This document shows, piece after piece, positions 37,609-51,231 of a DNA stretch of 64,000 nt. The position numbers were made by a program, and so were the translations under genes. The stretch covers positions 6,214,501 to 6,278,500 of the forward strand of contig JBBMNZ010000019.1 of NCBI GenBank assembly GCA_037954325.1, written 5' to 3'. Source of the stretch: Fistularia commersonii (lineage: Eukaryota > Chordata > Actinopteri > Syngnathiformes > Fistulariidae). The notes beneath the pieces are model-generated. The model ran no database searches, was not told the origin of the DNA, and worked only from the letters and a program-made list of their open reading frames with translations. Numbering within the stretch: the stretch's first letter is position 1; each line of letters opens with the position of its first letter.

Positions 37609-40600
37609 CAAACCAACCAAGCTTCCAGCACGCAGTGCTGGGAAATCAAATCATGGATCCTTCAATGGTTGACATGTTTCACCTAATGGCTTTCACAGGC
37701 TGAGTGTCACATCCTCGCTTTCTGTCTGTTCCTCAGTCAGGCTGACCTTAGATTGACGTTTCTTTGCTACAGCTCCCCCTGTAGGAGTGTCACTGCCATC
37801 CCATCTGAAAAGGAATATCTATCAATACCGGCTCAATCAAGATACTGAGTGACGATGAAGAACAACGTCACTGTTTCCTTTTCTCTTGAGCACCTGACTT
37901 TGATTTGTTTGGCTGGAGCATCAGCCATGTTCTCCGCATTTATTCCAGTCTGATATGTTAGTAGCCTGACCTGCAGGCAGCTTGGGCTTCACCCACCTTT
38001 GTCCACTCCGGTACGGCTAATTTACATGTAGCGTTCTATTCATCGCGGTTCAAGACATTGAAGGTACAGAGGGATACTACAGGTATAGAAAAATTTAGAC
38101 AACATTCATCATGAAAGTTCTTAACTGCCTCAAAAAACACTAAACAAGCACAATGTGCCACAACAACTGTGACGAACAGTAAAAAGGCAATTGTGGTTTA
38201 ACAATTAAATTGTTGTCAAGCAAGTTGGAAAGCATGTTGCCTTTAGTGCAGTGAATCTTTGCAGTGATGTAGCCTCATAGAGTGAGAAATTTAGACAAAA
38301 GGAATGTGTAGTAATTTACAAAGCAGTCATTTATTTCCTTAGCTTTTACTGTACATTAGAATAAATCTCATCAGCTCATACCATCTCAGCATTCAGCCAT
38401 TACTATATCAAGACATAGCTGTTAAGTCAGGAACTTTTTTTGAATGTCCGCAAATCAATTTGTCCTGTCTGGGTTTACTTTAGTTTAACATTTGTCATTG
38501 TCTAATACTTGACTGTTACTTAGAAGATGGCGGTGCAATGAAGTTGAATGTGTTGTTCTGTTTAAAGGAAAAACAGGGTGTTTGTCACTTACTTGAAAAC
38601 ATCCTATTGTGAAAAGCACGAGTCTCAAATGAAGAGTTGTACATCTGCTATTGGAGGAAAATAATATTGTTCAGTTAACACAATATAAAGTGTAAAACTA
38701 AAGATGTAGCCATTTTAAGAGGACATTTGGCCAATAATGCAGAGCAATATAAAGGGGAAAATAAATAACAAATCACCAAAAGCTATTTTTTTAACTCAGA
38801 TCTCAGTATTTGCTTTGGTCTAAAAATCTCAAGGAAATCCAGCTTTTTATTGAAATGTTTTTGAAAAAACTGGTCACTTTCAAATTATTTCAGTTATTGC
38901 AGTATTTTTTTAAATAATCCAGTTCCAAATTCACTGTAAATACGCAGAAATTCAAAAATGCACCATATAATTGCACCTCACAATTGTCAGTGTGAAATAA
39001 ATTAGCTAATAGATGACATTCTCTCTCATTTCTCGCTCTCCAAATATATATATATATATATGTGTGTATGTGGAGAGAAAGAATCAGTATTTTCCCTATC
39101 TCCCTTAGTTAATACATTTTCTTGATAAAATGGTTTTGACAAGCAAGTTCACATTGAGTGATAGAAGTTAATAGTGCTTTTCTCCTAAAAAGTAATTTTT
39201 TTTTTTATACAACTCTTTACTTGTGGACTCTGTTCATCTTTGCACTTCGGGAGCCGAGTCGTCATTCTGTGAGACTTTGCAGCTACAGTATTTGTTAAGT
39301 TTTGATTGTGTTTAATCTCTTGTCTCTCCGTCCGGATTTTTGTACCTGTATGTACTGGTGTACTCTTTAAAGGGCTAGAACTTTTTTTAAGCCTTACCTC
39401 AAGGATGTTCAGTTTCATGTTGATCCATTTTTATAAGTGGATTCATCATAACTGTTTATTGTGACAACTTAAACATTCAAAAACACTTCATCTCTTTGTC
39501 ATAATGTATATACAACATATAATTAACCTGTTTCAAATCATCTGGGTAGCAGTGCCGTCTTTGGTCACATCATTTGAGAACCCTGAATTTGCCATGTAAC
39601 CTCCTGAGACATTGTTTTGTTCAGTTGCACAATCAGCTATGTAGCTTTGGGTGACTTCTGTCTTTTTTTAGTTTGAAATGCTGTGAATTGGAGCTTGCAA
39701 GCAAAAGCCCACGGTACTGCGACTAACCTCCGTCCACAGATGAGTTCCAACTGGGAGGGAGGCCATTTTTGTACTGAATAGCAATGGTTTGAGCAAAAGT
39801 GAATATAAGAAAATGGCGGTTAAATGAATGGCAGAGGATGTGAGGCCAATGGTGGATTTTCTCCTCCATGCAGATTGTGGTTACAGTGGTTTATTAAAAT
39901 TGCCTGCAAGTTATTCTGTGAGTTTGTCACTTGTGTCGCAAATGCCATCAAGATGAATACAGAACCAGTGTATTAAAACACCATCAGCTCATGAATGCAG
40001 TTGTGTATAATATCTCTAATTTTGAAGAAAAGGCAGTATGTGAAATAAACTCAAAGGGACAACTCACTCATAATGAAAAGAAAGCCCTTTTTCCTCTCGC
40101 CTGTTGTGCATTTATCCAGCAGGATTAGCATTTTCCAGACCTTTTGGATTTTGACCCCTGAAATAAGAGTAGCTGAGTTCAATGCCCTCAAAATACATTT
40201 CATTTAATTACATTAAACAAAACTTAACATAGCTGCTCATTTCCTGTATTCCAAAATGTATGGATTATCTTGAGTAACAGCATCATGAGTTTTGAAACAT
40301 TTCGATGCTTTACAAAGGAATGTTTGAGAAAGTGCACTAAGATCCATCAGACCAATGTCATCGTTTTTAATTGTACACCAGAAGACAAACCTCCGGAGCT
40401 GAAATCTGAACAATATTACAGCTCACACCCAAAAGATAGATGCAGATAAATAACAATCAATGATTGGTTGATTGAGTGGTTGCTTTGAGAAAGCCCAGTC
40501 CACATGGAATTCATACTCTTTGTTAAGTTTCCATAAGAAAATGATCAGACATACATGCTTTTGTCATACTTCAGCCTTAAATAACCAGCTTCTGTCTGTC

Positions 40601-41517
40601 ATCAAGACTTTGCTTTTGTTTTTCCCTGCATGTTCAGGAATAAACAGTGAAAGGCAATTCATTTTCAAAATCTAAAAAGAAAAGTCACTTCAGCTGAAAA
40701 TAATTGCGATTATTTTTAGCTGAACTGTCCCAGTTCGAAGAAACAGTGATACCAGGATGAAGCCCATCTAAGACTATTTTTAAACCAAAGCATTTTATTT
40801 CACAATGAACCACCAGCTCTTGTTAATGTCACTGTCAACAGTGACTGATGCAGTGAAAGAAACATGAACAAACAATGACACAAAAATCTTACAGTAATGC
40901 TTTTTATTAATTCCATGTAATAAGCATCACATAAATGGTAAAAGGTTCAGATAAGACCTCATAAGATGTTATTATAACATTAGAGCTTATTTGACTGATA
41001 ATAGGGATGCATTAATCTTGCGAAGTTTTAGTAATGCTTAGATAGATCCATTGGCTGCAAAATAGAGTAGTCCAATGTTAGTAAGTGTATTTGAGAATTT
41101 ATCAATCCTAAGCACTCTGGTAGCTAGAGAGGGTCCTGGTAATAACAAAGCAAATGTTAACAAGGCAAAGAGGACATTAAGTTAAGGTGAATTGTGTTCA
41201 TGATTTAGTAAGTATCATTAATTCAATATGTAATACTGTAAAATATATCCTATGTGTTTTTAAACATGTTTGATTTTGAAAATATTGGTGTCCCATGAGT
41301 GATCTTCACTGTAACATTTAACATCTTTCTTGTCCTTTCAGTAATACCTATTAAAACATAATCCTATTTAGCATCTTATAAGGCCTTCATTGGACCTTAT
41401 TACATATTAATAAATGTTATTACAATGACCTTCAAACAAAGCGTTGCCCATCCTCCCAATGATGTCACTTTGTGAACCACAAGGAGCAGTGAAGTGAAAG
41501 TCAGGAGGCTCCTCGTG
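37609..41517. other. trip6 3' UTR and intergenic spacer
   Basis: No coding exon seen. Candidate polyadenylation hexamers for trip6 include AATAAA at 38996-39001. A TA microsatellite lies at 39044-39061. Minus-strand AATAAA at 40913-40918 could end the somatostatin transcript. The segment about 40900-41430 has recurring 'taataa/ttattac' motifs suggestive of an AT-rich repeat, not classified. Confidence 0.4.
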
Positions 41518-41916
41518 TTAACATGAAGTGAAAGTCTTCCAGAAGAAGTTGCGGCAGCCGGCCTTTCGCTCTCTCTGGGAGAGAGGAAGGTGTCGTCGCT
41601 TGATCTGCTCTCTGACTCCCAGCTGCTCTTCCAGTTCGGGAAGCAGCTCATCTGCTCTTGTCGCCAGCAGTTCCGAAACAATCTTAAGCAGGAGCAACTT
41701 GGACAGATCCTGAAAAAACAAGAGCGGAGGAAATCAAAGGCTACTCTGCCACCTAAATATAGGATAAATACAAAGTTAAAGTCTTACCTTGTCCTCTGTG
41801 AGGTCTGATCTCAGTGTTTCTATCAGCATGTCTTTGCGAGGAGTGCCGCTGATGCGTACCAGCAGCACGCAGGAGAACAGAACCACCACCAGAACCTGCA
41901 CCTGGGAGCACGCCAT
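41518..41916 (-). CDS. Preprosomatostatin-family neuropeptide precursor
   Basis: Two coding exons, minus strand: 41916-41788 (43 codons, donor AAG/GTAAG) and 41709-41518 with TAA; 106 residues, a usual precursor length. Residues 1-24 form a signal peptide (MACSQVQVLVVVLFSCVLLV). The propeptide has the conserved helix (LSKLLLLKIVSELLATRAD, DELLPELEEQ). A KRR site lies at 80-82, and RERK at 89-92 immediately precedes the C-terminal 14-mer AGCRNFFWKTFTSC (93-106), with the Cys pair and FWKT pharmacophore intact. Position 4 is Arg instead of Lys. The single intron in the propeptide matches somatostatin genes. I cannot assign which teleost paralogue (sst1, sst2/cort, sst5 or sst6 type) it is. Role: secreted cyclic peptide hormone acting on SST receptors, inferred from the family. 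Confidence 0.93.
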
Positions 41917-42071
41917 CTCCACTTCAAGCGGTCACAAGAATCGTCCTACGTCGGCGCTGAAGGTGTCCACTCCTGTTCTGATCTTAAATGAAAGTGAGTC
42001 GTTTGAGGAGGAGGTGTTGAACTGATAAATGGCTTTCTTCATCCTCATCGTCAAACGAACGAAAGGACGTG

Positions 42072-42076
42072 ATTGG
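42072..42076 (-). promoter_or_regulatory. CCAAT box upstream of the somatostatin gene
   Basis: On the minus strand the sequence reads GACCAATCACGTCC about 155 bases upstream of the ATG; a weak TATA-like TTTATC lies near 42023-42028. Position is suggestive only. Confidence 0.3.
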
Positions 42077-42832
42077 TCAAGACGAGCGAGGGAACGAGGA
42101 GGTGGAGGTTGCGAACATGAGTTTGGCTCGACAAGAAAAGGTCATGGTTTTCCCGAATGATTAAGACAAAGTTATTACCTGGTAGCTCAACTTATTAATT
42201 TGACTACCTGACTTCATCCATCCCCATCCTGTAATGAGGAGAAGTTTGTGTAAAAGACATAAATGCACTGTGAAAAGAAAAAGAGCAGTTTGCTGGTGTC
42301 AGTGGGGATCATGCACTCTGGATGTCCAGGCAGGACCTGCTGTGCAGGTTTAATGACACACAGTGACTCAAATGTTAATGATGCTGCCTGGATGCACCAA
42401 GTCCACCAACCTTCCTGCCGTCAGCTTGAGTCAGAGCAGCGTGAACAAGGACAATGCAGATCTAAATGTCAGGAAGTGGTTGGTGTTTTTGGTCGAAATG
42501 GTGGCGTTGTGTCAATTTTAACTTTGTGCTGGTTTTATTTTGACTCCATGAGTTGGTTTACTGACACAAAAATAATCTTGAACAATGTCACAAAACATTG
42601 TAAAACAACTCTGGAGGCCCTAAGGCCTCAAAGTGCACCATCAAAGGCCCAGAACCCAAAGATAGTGAATTAATAGTCACAACAACACAAAAAAACAGAA
42701 AATATTCACTGTTCAGCTGGACTGCAAAATTTATTTTTGCAGCAAAATGTGCTGCAATAGGGCAATTACTCTTTCAGTAGAAATAAATAAAATGGTCAAT
42801 TATTAAAACTAATTAAATAAGATATTTTATGT

Positions 42833-42855
42833 ATATATATATATATATATATATA
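42833..42855. repeat. (TA)n microsatellite
   Basis: Pure TA run. Confidence 0.9.
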
Positions 42856-45170
42856 ATTTAATCCCTTCATTGCATTTTAAGGAAGGTTGGATTGTTTGGT
42901 ATTTACAACTTCTGAGAACAAAAACAGTACCATCTTAACAGTGTGCTTACATTTGTATCATTTTTCAGAGCGCACTTAAGCACGGATCACCATTTTGTGA
43001 TCATAACTGCTCTCCTTCTCTCCTTACAGAGCTAGACATGCTCAGAGGCAACAGGAAGTTACCCTTTGATGACTAACTGGTGACCAGTGATGCCTTAAAA
43101 AAGTGTAAGTCCAGATGAAAGTATGGAAAAAATTCATCTCCAAAGGGTCATGAGACAGCCCCTTCCTTGAGCTTGTCCCATGCCTGGATAAACAAAGAGG
43201 ACTGAATCAGCAAAAACAATTTGATTAACTTTATTTCATGAACGTTCCATGAGACAAGCACCCCTAAATTAATGCTGTTTTTTTTTTAAAAAAACAAGAC
43301 ATAAAATGTGTGCATTACATTTCAGTTGATCAAAAACAATGGTATCAAATGACTTGGCTAAAGTTCTGCCAGTGGAGGAAAACAACTCAGCCTCCTTAAA
43401 ACTCCAGTGCAATTGCTCCTGAATAATCTCATAAAGTCAATCAGAATAACTCTAACTTATCCCAACAAATAACGGATACGGCCTTTTTCAGCTAATACTT
43501 TAAATAGTCAGTGACCTTTAACGTGCCTTCCCATTTCTTCTCCACAGGACTCTCACTGATTGGTGTGATTACTCAGATTCGTGAAATGGCTTGACTTTAA
43601 CATTTCCAGGAAAGTGAGACCGCAGGTGTCCAGCTGTGTAAGTCCGACACAGTGACGATCACACAGATCTCATCTCCAGCACCTGCATACCTGCTGCTAC
43701 ACCATATAAAATGGTGTCAGTTTGTCAGGACCAATTAAACATCTCCACTTCTGGGTGTTTGCAAGAGAAGCAGCAGGATGTTTCCAGAGGCTTGTTCTCA
43801 CACGACAACCTGGCAATAAAATTTTTAAAAACACACGTACTTCCTTTCACAATAACCTCTTCTGCTACACCTGACTACAATCAAAAACCACAACACTGCA
43901 ATAAATATCAACTCCCTGTAGTTAAAATCACAGGTGCGGGTTGCGTCTGCTCCGGGCTTCACCGACCCCATCTAGTGGCCGTAATAACAAAGGTGTGTTG
44001 CGGTTTGAAAATTGAACGTGTTGCTTGGATTTTTATTTTTTTGTCATACTTTGCTGCACTATAGCTTACATGAAATACTATCACGAAACTTCATCTCAGG
44101 ATTAAGAAGTCATTATGCCTTTTAAACACGAGTATAGGCTCATTTCACTTGCTTTGCCCCTGATCATCTTTAAAAAAACGGATGAAGAAGATGTTTAAAC
44201 AAAAACTAGACACTCTTCTTTACTGAAAAGGTGACATGTTTTTCATACCATTTATTCTGAGCATCAATAAAGACCAGAAAGATGATCTAGTGGTTACAGT
44301 TACTTAGCAACCAAGAGATTACGACAACATTCAGTTCTGGCACTGTAGCTTAAACTGACACATCTTTTTATAGTGTGATTTTTCTTGAAAAAAAAAGTAG
44401 GTGATAGTTTACCAATATAATAGATGCATTCAATTTTAACACGCCTACAGTTTGAACTGATATTTTAAGGGTCTAAGTACCTCCTCCATATGTGGTTTAA
44501 ACAAACCATTTTTTGGTTTTAACCATCAGTTTCCTCACGAAGGAATGTAAACCAAGAAAAAATAAGAATAAAAAGTATTTTTTACATTTACAATGATATT
44601 CGAGTAATTGTAATTTCATAATTTTCTGTCATCAGTAAATACTAGTTTTGGGACCTTTTAAATATACTTTTTCAACATTAACTGTATTTCCTCTTGTGCT
44701 CAGGGACGTACATTTCAGAAAGCCAAAAATTCTTTGCCAATTTTCATGTAATTTGAGAGGAACTCTAGGTTCATTTATTTTTTTCTGAGATTTATATAAA
44801 ATGAAATGTCCACATGAGATAAGGCAAAATGAGATATGTTTTGAATTCTAAAACAGAAACAGTTCACGTAAAGGCACCTAACAGCATATTATTAATGTGT
44901 GTGTGTCTTTTAAATTAATTGTTAATGTAAAAGCGTGTGATGTTAGCGAACGTCTCACCTGCAACATGTCTGTCGACACTATTAAACGTAAGACCGCTCG
45001 GGAGTGGCTGCCATATCAAATATTTGGAATTACATCACCCAAAATGTTTCTTAAGATTATTTAAAAAGTGTTTTTCTGTAACTGTAAGTCGGTAAAGTTC
45101 ACCCAGAAACACGACATTGCGTTAAACAGAACCCAGCACTAATTAGCATTAACAGGTGAAACGAAGGAAG

Positions 45171-45178
45171 TGACGTCA
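45171..45178 (+). promoter_or_regulatory. Consensus cAMP response element upstream of ZP gene A
   Basis: Perfect palindrome TGACGTCA, 57 bases upstream of the gene A start codon. Two further perfect copies occur upstream of the gene at 60985. Confidence 0.5.
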
Positions 45179-45234
45179 TAACCGCTGATTTGAAGCGACG
45201 ATAAGAAAGCGCATTTTACCGGGCGGATGTAAAC

Positions 45235-48200
45235 ATGTCGAACATGATCACTGTACGGTTCCTGACGTTTTCGCGGTAAGTTGGTACGGAAAATGGGAGA
45301 ATGAAGGGCAGTTTTGTATGTTTGAGGACTTAATGAAGGAATGTCTCGCAGCCTGATGTTGCTCCTGGCCTTCACTGTTACTGACGGCAGCCAACTGCTG
45401 GCAGGTGAGCTCACCTGAACACAGAGTTAAGACCAACTGATGTCCAAGACCTTTGTGGGTTTAAGGCCAGAATAACAATCAAACTCCCGCTTATGCTTTC
45501 TATAAAATTGTTTACAACCAGTAAAATCCACCCACTTGGGAAGTATGGCATAACATTTTTAATGTGACCATGCAAAACAATTCTGAACAACCCACAAATT
45601 ACTGAGTGAAAATGCCTAGAATTAGCAAGAGCTTCCTAAATGTCTGCAACAGAGCAATAAGCCGTTCCAAGATCCTGACTAGGAAAGAATCAGAAAATTA
45701 AGACCTGGCCATTATTTTCTATTTTATAGTCATTTAAATTATGCTTTGAAATAATGAATTAACACCCCCTATTTTACCAGTATGACTGATGCTGCTGTCC
45801 ATTCTGTTCCCCCTCAGGAACGTTTCAGACCAAATGCCTGGAACGTCATTTTTGGTTTTCCGTCAAGTATGGTTTTCTTTCCTCAAAGTTCCATTTTGGT
45901 TTTGAAGGTATGCACCATCTGGCGGAGAAGACGGTCAATAGATTCAAGATGTGGTTTTGAGCTAAATTTTATTGTTCACCTCTGTTACCAGACCAAAATG
46001 GACTCCAATTCCTGTCAGACGGGGAACTTGCCCTCTGTGGCTACACTGTCCTGATCACCGATGCTGGAGACTTGGTGTTCCGGGCCTCCTTCCTGGCCTG
46101 CCACGTCAAAATCAAGGTGACTCCGCAGTGTTCTTTCCTAAAATGTAGAAGGATTGTCAGCTTAACCGCTCACCCCTCTGCAGGGGGAGTCAAATGCTTA
46201 CCTGCAGCTCTGGTTTGTCAACCAGCAAGAGGAAGGGCCCACGTTTGCACACCCGGTCCAGCTCCGATGCCCCCTTCAGGTGCAGTGGGCTACCAGAGAG
46301 ATAGTCTGTGAGGAGAACTACATGGAGGTGGATGTCATCACTTTTCCCATCTGTTTTGAGTTGAGATTTTTAACAAAAAGCTGGGATGGAAGAAAATTTG
46401 TGGAATTTATGAAACAGCCTGGATCTTCCTTGTACAGGTTTCCATCCAGCCTCTTCTGTCCGTCAGGGACAAAACTGACAAGATGGTTAGTGAATTAAAT
46501 GATGTTTTTAGCTTGTTAAAGTTTGCTTTGTGACTTTTAGATGAAACCATTCAAGGCATTGAACGTGGACCTCATCTCTGTTCAGGGACTTGTTGACACA
46601 GTGATAGGCGTGATGTTTCACGGAACCAACCTTTCACCAGCAGAATCCAGAGCTTTGTCTCTGACAGAAGCTGCTGCTCTTGGTTATCAGGTGTCACAGC
46701 GAGGCTCGCATCTCATACTCCGATGCCCCTATTCTTCCCCTCGGGCATTTCATGTCAAGGTACTGAGAAACCCACGGGAATGCTTGTCTGTCTTCACATC
46801 TTTGTCTTATTTTGGTGTGTATTTGTCTACCTTTTCATTTGATTATACCAGGAAAAAGGATGGGATATAGAGGTTGTCCAAGCAGCTGTTCTGTATGGAC
46901 TCCAGGGAAACATCTGGGCTGTTAACACCACTGTTGCATGTCCACTGAGTTAGTACGGGTCGTCATTGCATTTTTTAGTATTTAAATATGATGCAGCATA
47001 AATATGTTCTTCTGTGTTTCCTCTACCCCTAAGGTGAAGCTACATCAGAGGGATCTGACCTGCTGTGGACAACCCCTTATGTTCTGACACCACTGGTTCA
47101 TGGGCAGGTCACTTTCCGGGGTGTAAGATTCGCACTTGTCGGCGAGGCTCTCAGTGAGTCTGACGTTAAAAAGAGGGAGTACGATATCCGTCTGCATGAA
47201 GGACAGGTGGAGATTAAGATTCCCCCTGGAGCCTCAGGTTGTCACATCAAGGTATGTGGATTTGAGAGTTTTCTAAATCTTTCCTTCTGCAGACCCAGTT
47301 TTCAAATATGACACCATCATGAATCTGATCACAGTAGGCCTAATCTATACTGCCATCTCAAGGTTCATTGCCGTAACTACATTAATGGTCAAAAAGGGAA
47401 CGTCGTTATTTTTTTTTATCAAGAAAACTAGGATGGAAAAAGTGCTTTCTCGATGACATTTCTGGCTTTTTGATATATTACATCTTATTTAAAGCTATGC
47501 AATAATAATAATGATGATGATAATGTAAATATTTAATTTGTATGGAGTGCTGTTGAACTACTGGCATGTGTGTGGTGGGTTGAAATGTAATTTTTTTTTT
47601 TTGACTTGGAAGAAAATAATCTGCATAAAATTGCAATTCTAAAATTAACTGTCATGCAGGTTCTAATGTGTGCATAACAATGCATATTCTGTCATTATTT
47701 GTCTTTTGGCCCTTCACTTCCACTGGTAGCTACCAGTAAATGGAACCCTCTTGCTTCCTTATGCCGACCAAATCATTTCATATCTTCTGTGTCTGCTCTA
47801 ATTGTTCCAGAGTGGTGTTCTGATGGGCAAGTACAGTCAGTCCATGTCAGCGGATGTGTTCCTCGTAAGCGAGTGGGAGGACCAGCTCTGGCCAGTTACA
47901 CAGCATCGCATCCTCCGGCTCCTGAAAACACCTCTCATCCCACGAACTCTGGTCTTCACCCAAAGTAAGGCTGTTTATCCTGTGGTCATCTGTTAAAGAT
48001 CTCAACACGTCTTTTGATGTACTGGTAATTCCTTTCTGTATTATGTGTTAGTATGAAATATTGGATGTTACATTCTCAGATGTTACATAATTTCACCAAC
48101 CAGACTTACTTTGTCTTCTCAGAATCTTGTTATTGTGTTTTTGACAAATCTGACACAATTTTTCTCACCAGATTTGCAAGGAACCAACTAAAACAATTTA

Positions 48201-50018
48201 GATATTACCATTGATCATTAACTATATTTCAATTTATCACAACTGAACAGACATGTATCAAACAATGGGAATGGAGAAAATGCAGATAATTAATAAGAAC
48301 TGCAGTACCTAAAAAAAGTGTGATTATGTCTTGGTTTCCGCAGACTCATCTCAAGAATTGTTCTCTGGCACTCTGGGACTGTTTATGCCAGATGTTTCCC
48401 TTAAGAAGGTGACAGTAAAGGGTGGTGGTGATGTTTTAACCTGGACCACAAATCATCACACAGACCTCAACCTGTCCAAGCTATCCCACCCCAATGGGAA
48501 TCACTACTACCAGCTGACGTTCCCTTTCTCAAATCCTCAAATAATTCCAGAGGTAGGACTGGTTGAAGTAGTAGCAGTTTAGCATTTGTAGTAAAATTGC
48601 CAACATAGGAAATCTTGTCATCTAATCCCAGTATATAGGTGGAGGCCACAAGACATACAGCCTCTCTTTCACATTTACTCTTTCCATCTCACCCAGCGGA
48701 GAAAACTTTTACCACCAAGCCTCCATCGAGCATACTGTTGAATACATGGGTGAGTGATTGATTAGTCACACAAGCCGACTGTCAAAGAAAATGAGCAGAT
48801 AATCAAACCAAGACAATAGCGGTTCACATGTTATCATCAAGCAACCATGATGTAATGCCAAAGGTGCCTACAAAAGTGAGTTAACCCCCGAAGGATTGTC
48901 AGAGTATCAGACACAGATAATTGTTTTTTTTCCAAATGATAGATTTGAAATAACAGATAAAAGAAAATCCCTCCCTCCCTCATGGCCCTTCGTAATTCAC
49001 CATCCACCCACTGCAGCCTCCAGTTCCCTCAGATTGGAGGGGAAGTGCACTGAGAGCAGTTTGCTGGTGCTGCTGCACCACAGACCCCTGGATGAACTGG
49101 AGTGGGAGCTCTTCCTCGGAGGCCACATGCTGGACAACAAGCGGGTAAAAATGGGCGGGTTAATGCTGGATGCAAAGGAAGACCACGTCTCCATAGAAAT
49201 CCCCCTTTTCAGTCCGAGCATCTACTACGAGGTGATCAACCTTCCTCTCGTAGAAAGATTTATTTGATTGTATCATGGATGGGGGAGGGGGGTTCTTTTA
49301 GGTGACATAAAATTCAAAAATGTGTTTTTCCTTCTGGTCTTGTACAGCTGCTGTCATTGCGAGGTCTTGTTGCCAGGGTGGAGGTGTCTGTCAAGGATTC
49401 AGAAACTCTGAAAATCCATGACAGGCTTGTGCACAGATGCACATTTCCTGCTCAAGAACTCATAGGTAAACCTCCAAAGCTGTGCGTTCGGTGCCTGATG
49501 TCAGAATGTATCATCTTTTTTGACTGTGTTTCTGACAGTGTGCTTGCCACAGGGGAGGATTGTTGCTTTAGTTGACACCACACACACCATCCCACCTACT
49601 CAGCCAAACAGAACCACTTTATTGGACACGAGTTGTGTTCCTATGGAGACAGACAGTGCGAGAGCCTTGTTCATCTTCAGCCTGGACTCCTGTGGGACGA
49701 CTGTGACTGTAAGGAGCTTTTATTCTGCCAAACAGAAATGACACCATATGGCCCCTCCTCTAATGCCATCGCATTTCTTTAGACAGATGGAAATTTCTTG
49801 ATTTATGAAAACCAGATAAGTTACCCTCGGGATTTTCTGCCTTCAGATAGTCCCGTTATTCATAGAGATTCTCCATACAGGTGAGAAAGATGTGGTAAAT
49901 TGTTTATGGACCCACTGAGCCAGTGTTGACACAACTGTTTTGTTTCAGGCTGACCATCCAGTGTCGTTATCCAGCAAATGATAACGCGAGTGCCAGAGCG
50001 CCCTTGGAGCTCTCTTAA
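45235..50018 (+). CDS. Zona pellucida-like egg envelope glycoprotein, ZPAX type (gene A)
   Basis: Seventeen coding exons: 45235-45275, 45352-45404, 45818-45907, 45992-46116, 46184-46327, 46438-46485, 46541-46759, 46852-46948, 47034-47251, 47811-47964, 48344-48552, 48632-48749, 49017-49231, 49348-49465, 49539-49708, 49783-49880, 49949-50018; 2187 bases, 728 residues. A signal peptide (FLTFSRLMLLLAFTVTDG) is completed by exon 2. The ectodomain contains segments shared with genes B and C: FRASFLACHVKIK, REIVCEENYMEV, ILRCPYSSPRAFHV, SIEIPLFSPSIYYE. The last module starts VCLPQGRIVALVDTT and ends LTIQCRYPANDN; its four cysteines (VCLPQ, TSCVP, LDSCGTTV, IQCRY) fit a ZP-N fold. There is no ZP-C module or transmembrane segment after it. 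Exon sizes parallel B and C one by one. ZPAX is my best family guess; the expected role is secreted egg-coat protein. Confidence 0.8.
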
Positions 50019-50121
50019 CATTTGAACCTACACTGTGCCACAGAAATGCTTGATCATTGCTGATTTTTTTTCAGTATACAGGGAATGTGTTTTTTGAATC
50101 GGAGGCGCAACTAAATAGACT

Positions 50122-50127
50122 AATAAA
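50122..50127 (+). other. Gene A polyadenylation signal
   Basis: AATAAA 104 bases after the stop codon. Confidence 0.7.
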
Positions 50128-50548
50128 ATTAAGATTTTCATATTGACCACATGTTTGACCTCTTGTCTTCACATCTTTTTCTGCTCAATTTGTAAATTGA
50201 GTTAATTCAACTTGTTCAAAGTGTTCATTTGACAAAATGTAACATGTAATTTTACCCAGAAGTGGTACGTCAGTCTGAATATCCAATTCATTACGGTTCA
50301 CTTATTCAAGGAAATTCACCCCCCGTGTATGTTCAATTATTGTAATATTTAATTGTATTTACTTGCTGTGTGTTGACATGATTAATTGCAAAGTTATGAA
50401 TCAAATACTGAATCTCACAGAATTGGACTGTCAAATTGTTTGACTCATAATTCAGCTTTTTGGTAAATGAATAGGAAGAGAGAACTCTTAACAGAACCTC
50501 CAAAAAGTTGGATTGTATAGAGAAAAGCTCAACTTTTTAACCCAGGAG

Positions 50549-51105
50549 TGTTACGTCCGCTGGTGGTGGCTGCTAGAGGCAATGTCTGTGTTTTCCCTGT
50601 TCCTCTCTCTTTCCCTTCTCTGATCCCGGGTGGGCGTGTGCGGTGGTGTGGCGGTGAGGCAGACAGGTGGCTGCAGCTGATTGGCCACACCCTTCTGGTG
50701 CAGCATAAAAGCCGCGCACACCGGATGACTCATCGCTGGAACGTCACAGCCCACAACTAAGATCACCGGAATCCCCAGCCTCACTCACTGCCTTCCCACC
50801 GGTTGAGTACCGTAGATTAGGAATCCTTGTATTATTAGATTTGTTAGTTCTTTCGCCTTTTTGTTCGTGGCCCGGTCGATAATTGATAACGTTTGTTTGT
50901 ATCGCCACTTAGGTCCGTCCACTAGCGTTAAAGCTAGTCGCCTCAGTTTGTTAGCCTGTTCGCTAGTCGTCCTTTGTCCCTTATTCAGTTCTTGTTTGGC
51001 TCCATTTCTGTTGTATTTTGGCAACCATTAAATATTTTTTACTAATTTCTGAGTCCTGGTCGTGTCTTGATGCTCCGCACCTGAGTCTTTGAACCACCCG
51101 TAACA
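50549..51105. mobile_element. Solo LTR of an LTR retrotransposon
   Basis: Starts TGTTACG and ends CGTAACA, a perfect 7-base terminal inverted repeat with canonical TG...CA. Flanking pentamers AGGAG (50544-50548) and AGGTG (51106-51110) differ at one base and look like an aged target duplication. Internally there is a TATA-like GCATAAAAG at about 50703 and a late ATTAAA near 51026, as in an LTR promoter and polyadenylation signal. There are no gag/pol sequences and no second LTR nearby, so it is the product of LTR-LTR recombination. Confidence 0.8.
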
Positions 51106-51231
51106 AGGTGTTGATTGCTAACAAGTCATTTGTGGGTGCTTTGCTTAAATAGCTCTTATTGGTCTGAAGATGTGGAAGCCCCGATAAACTAAAGGGACAC
51201 ACCATCCAGAAGTTTGCCACCGTAGCTTGTA

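Larger units (their letters stand above)
41917..45234. other. Intergenic, somatostatin gene to ZP gene A
   Basis: AT-rich with a TA microsatellite (42833-42855). Short open frames on both strands look random. Minus-strand scraps at 43140-43200 and 44990-45120 look vaguely exon-like but could not be joined into a gene. Confidence 0.4.

Noticed and set aside
43140..45130. Minus-strand scraps that might form a small gene next to ZP gene A
   Set aside because: Pieces such as FIQAWDKLKEGAVS* near 43150 could not be joined to an upstream coding exon; no family recognised.
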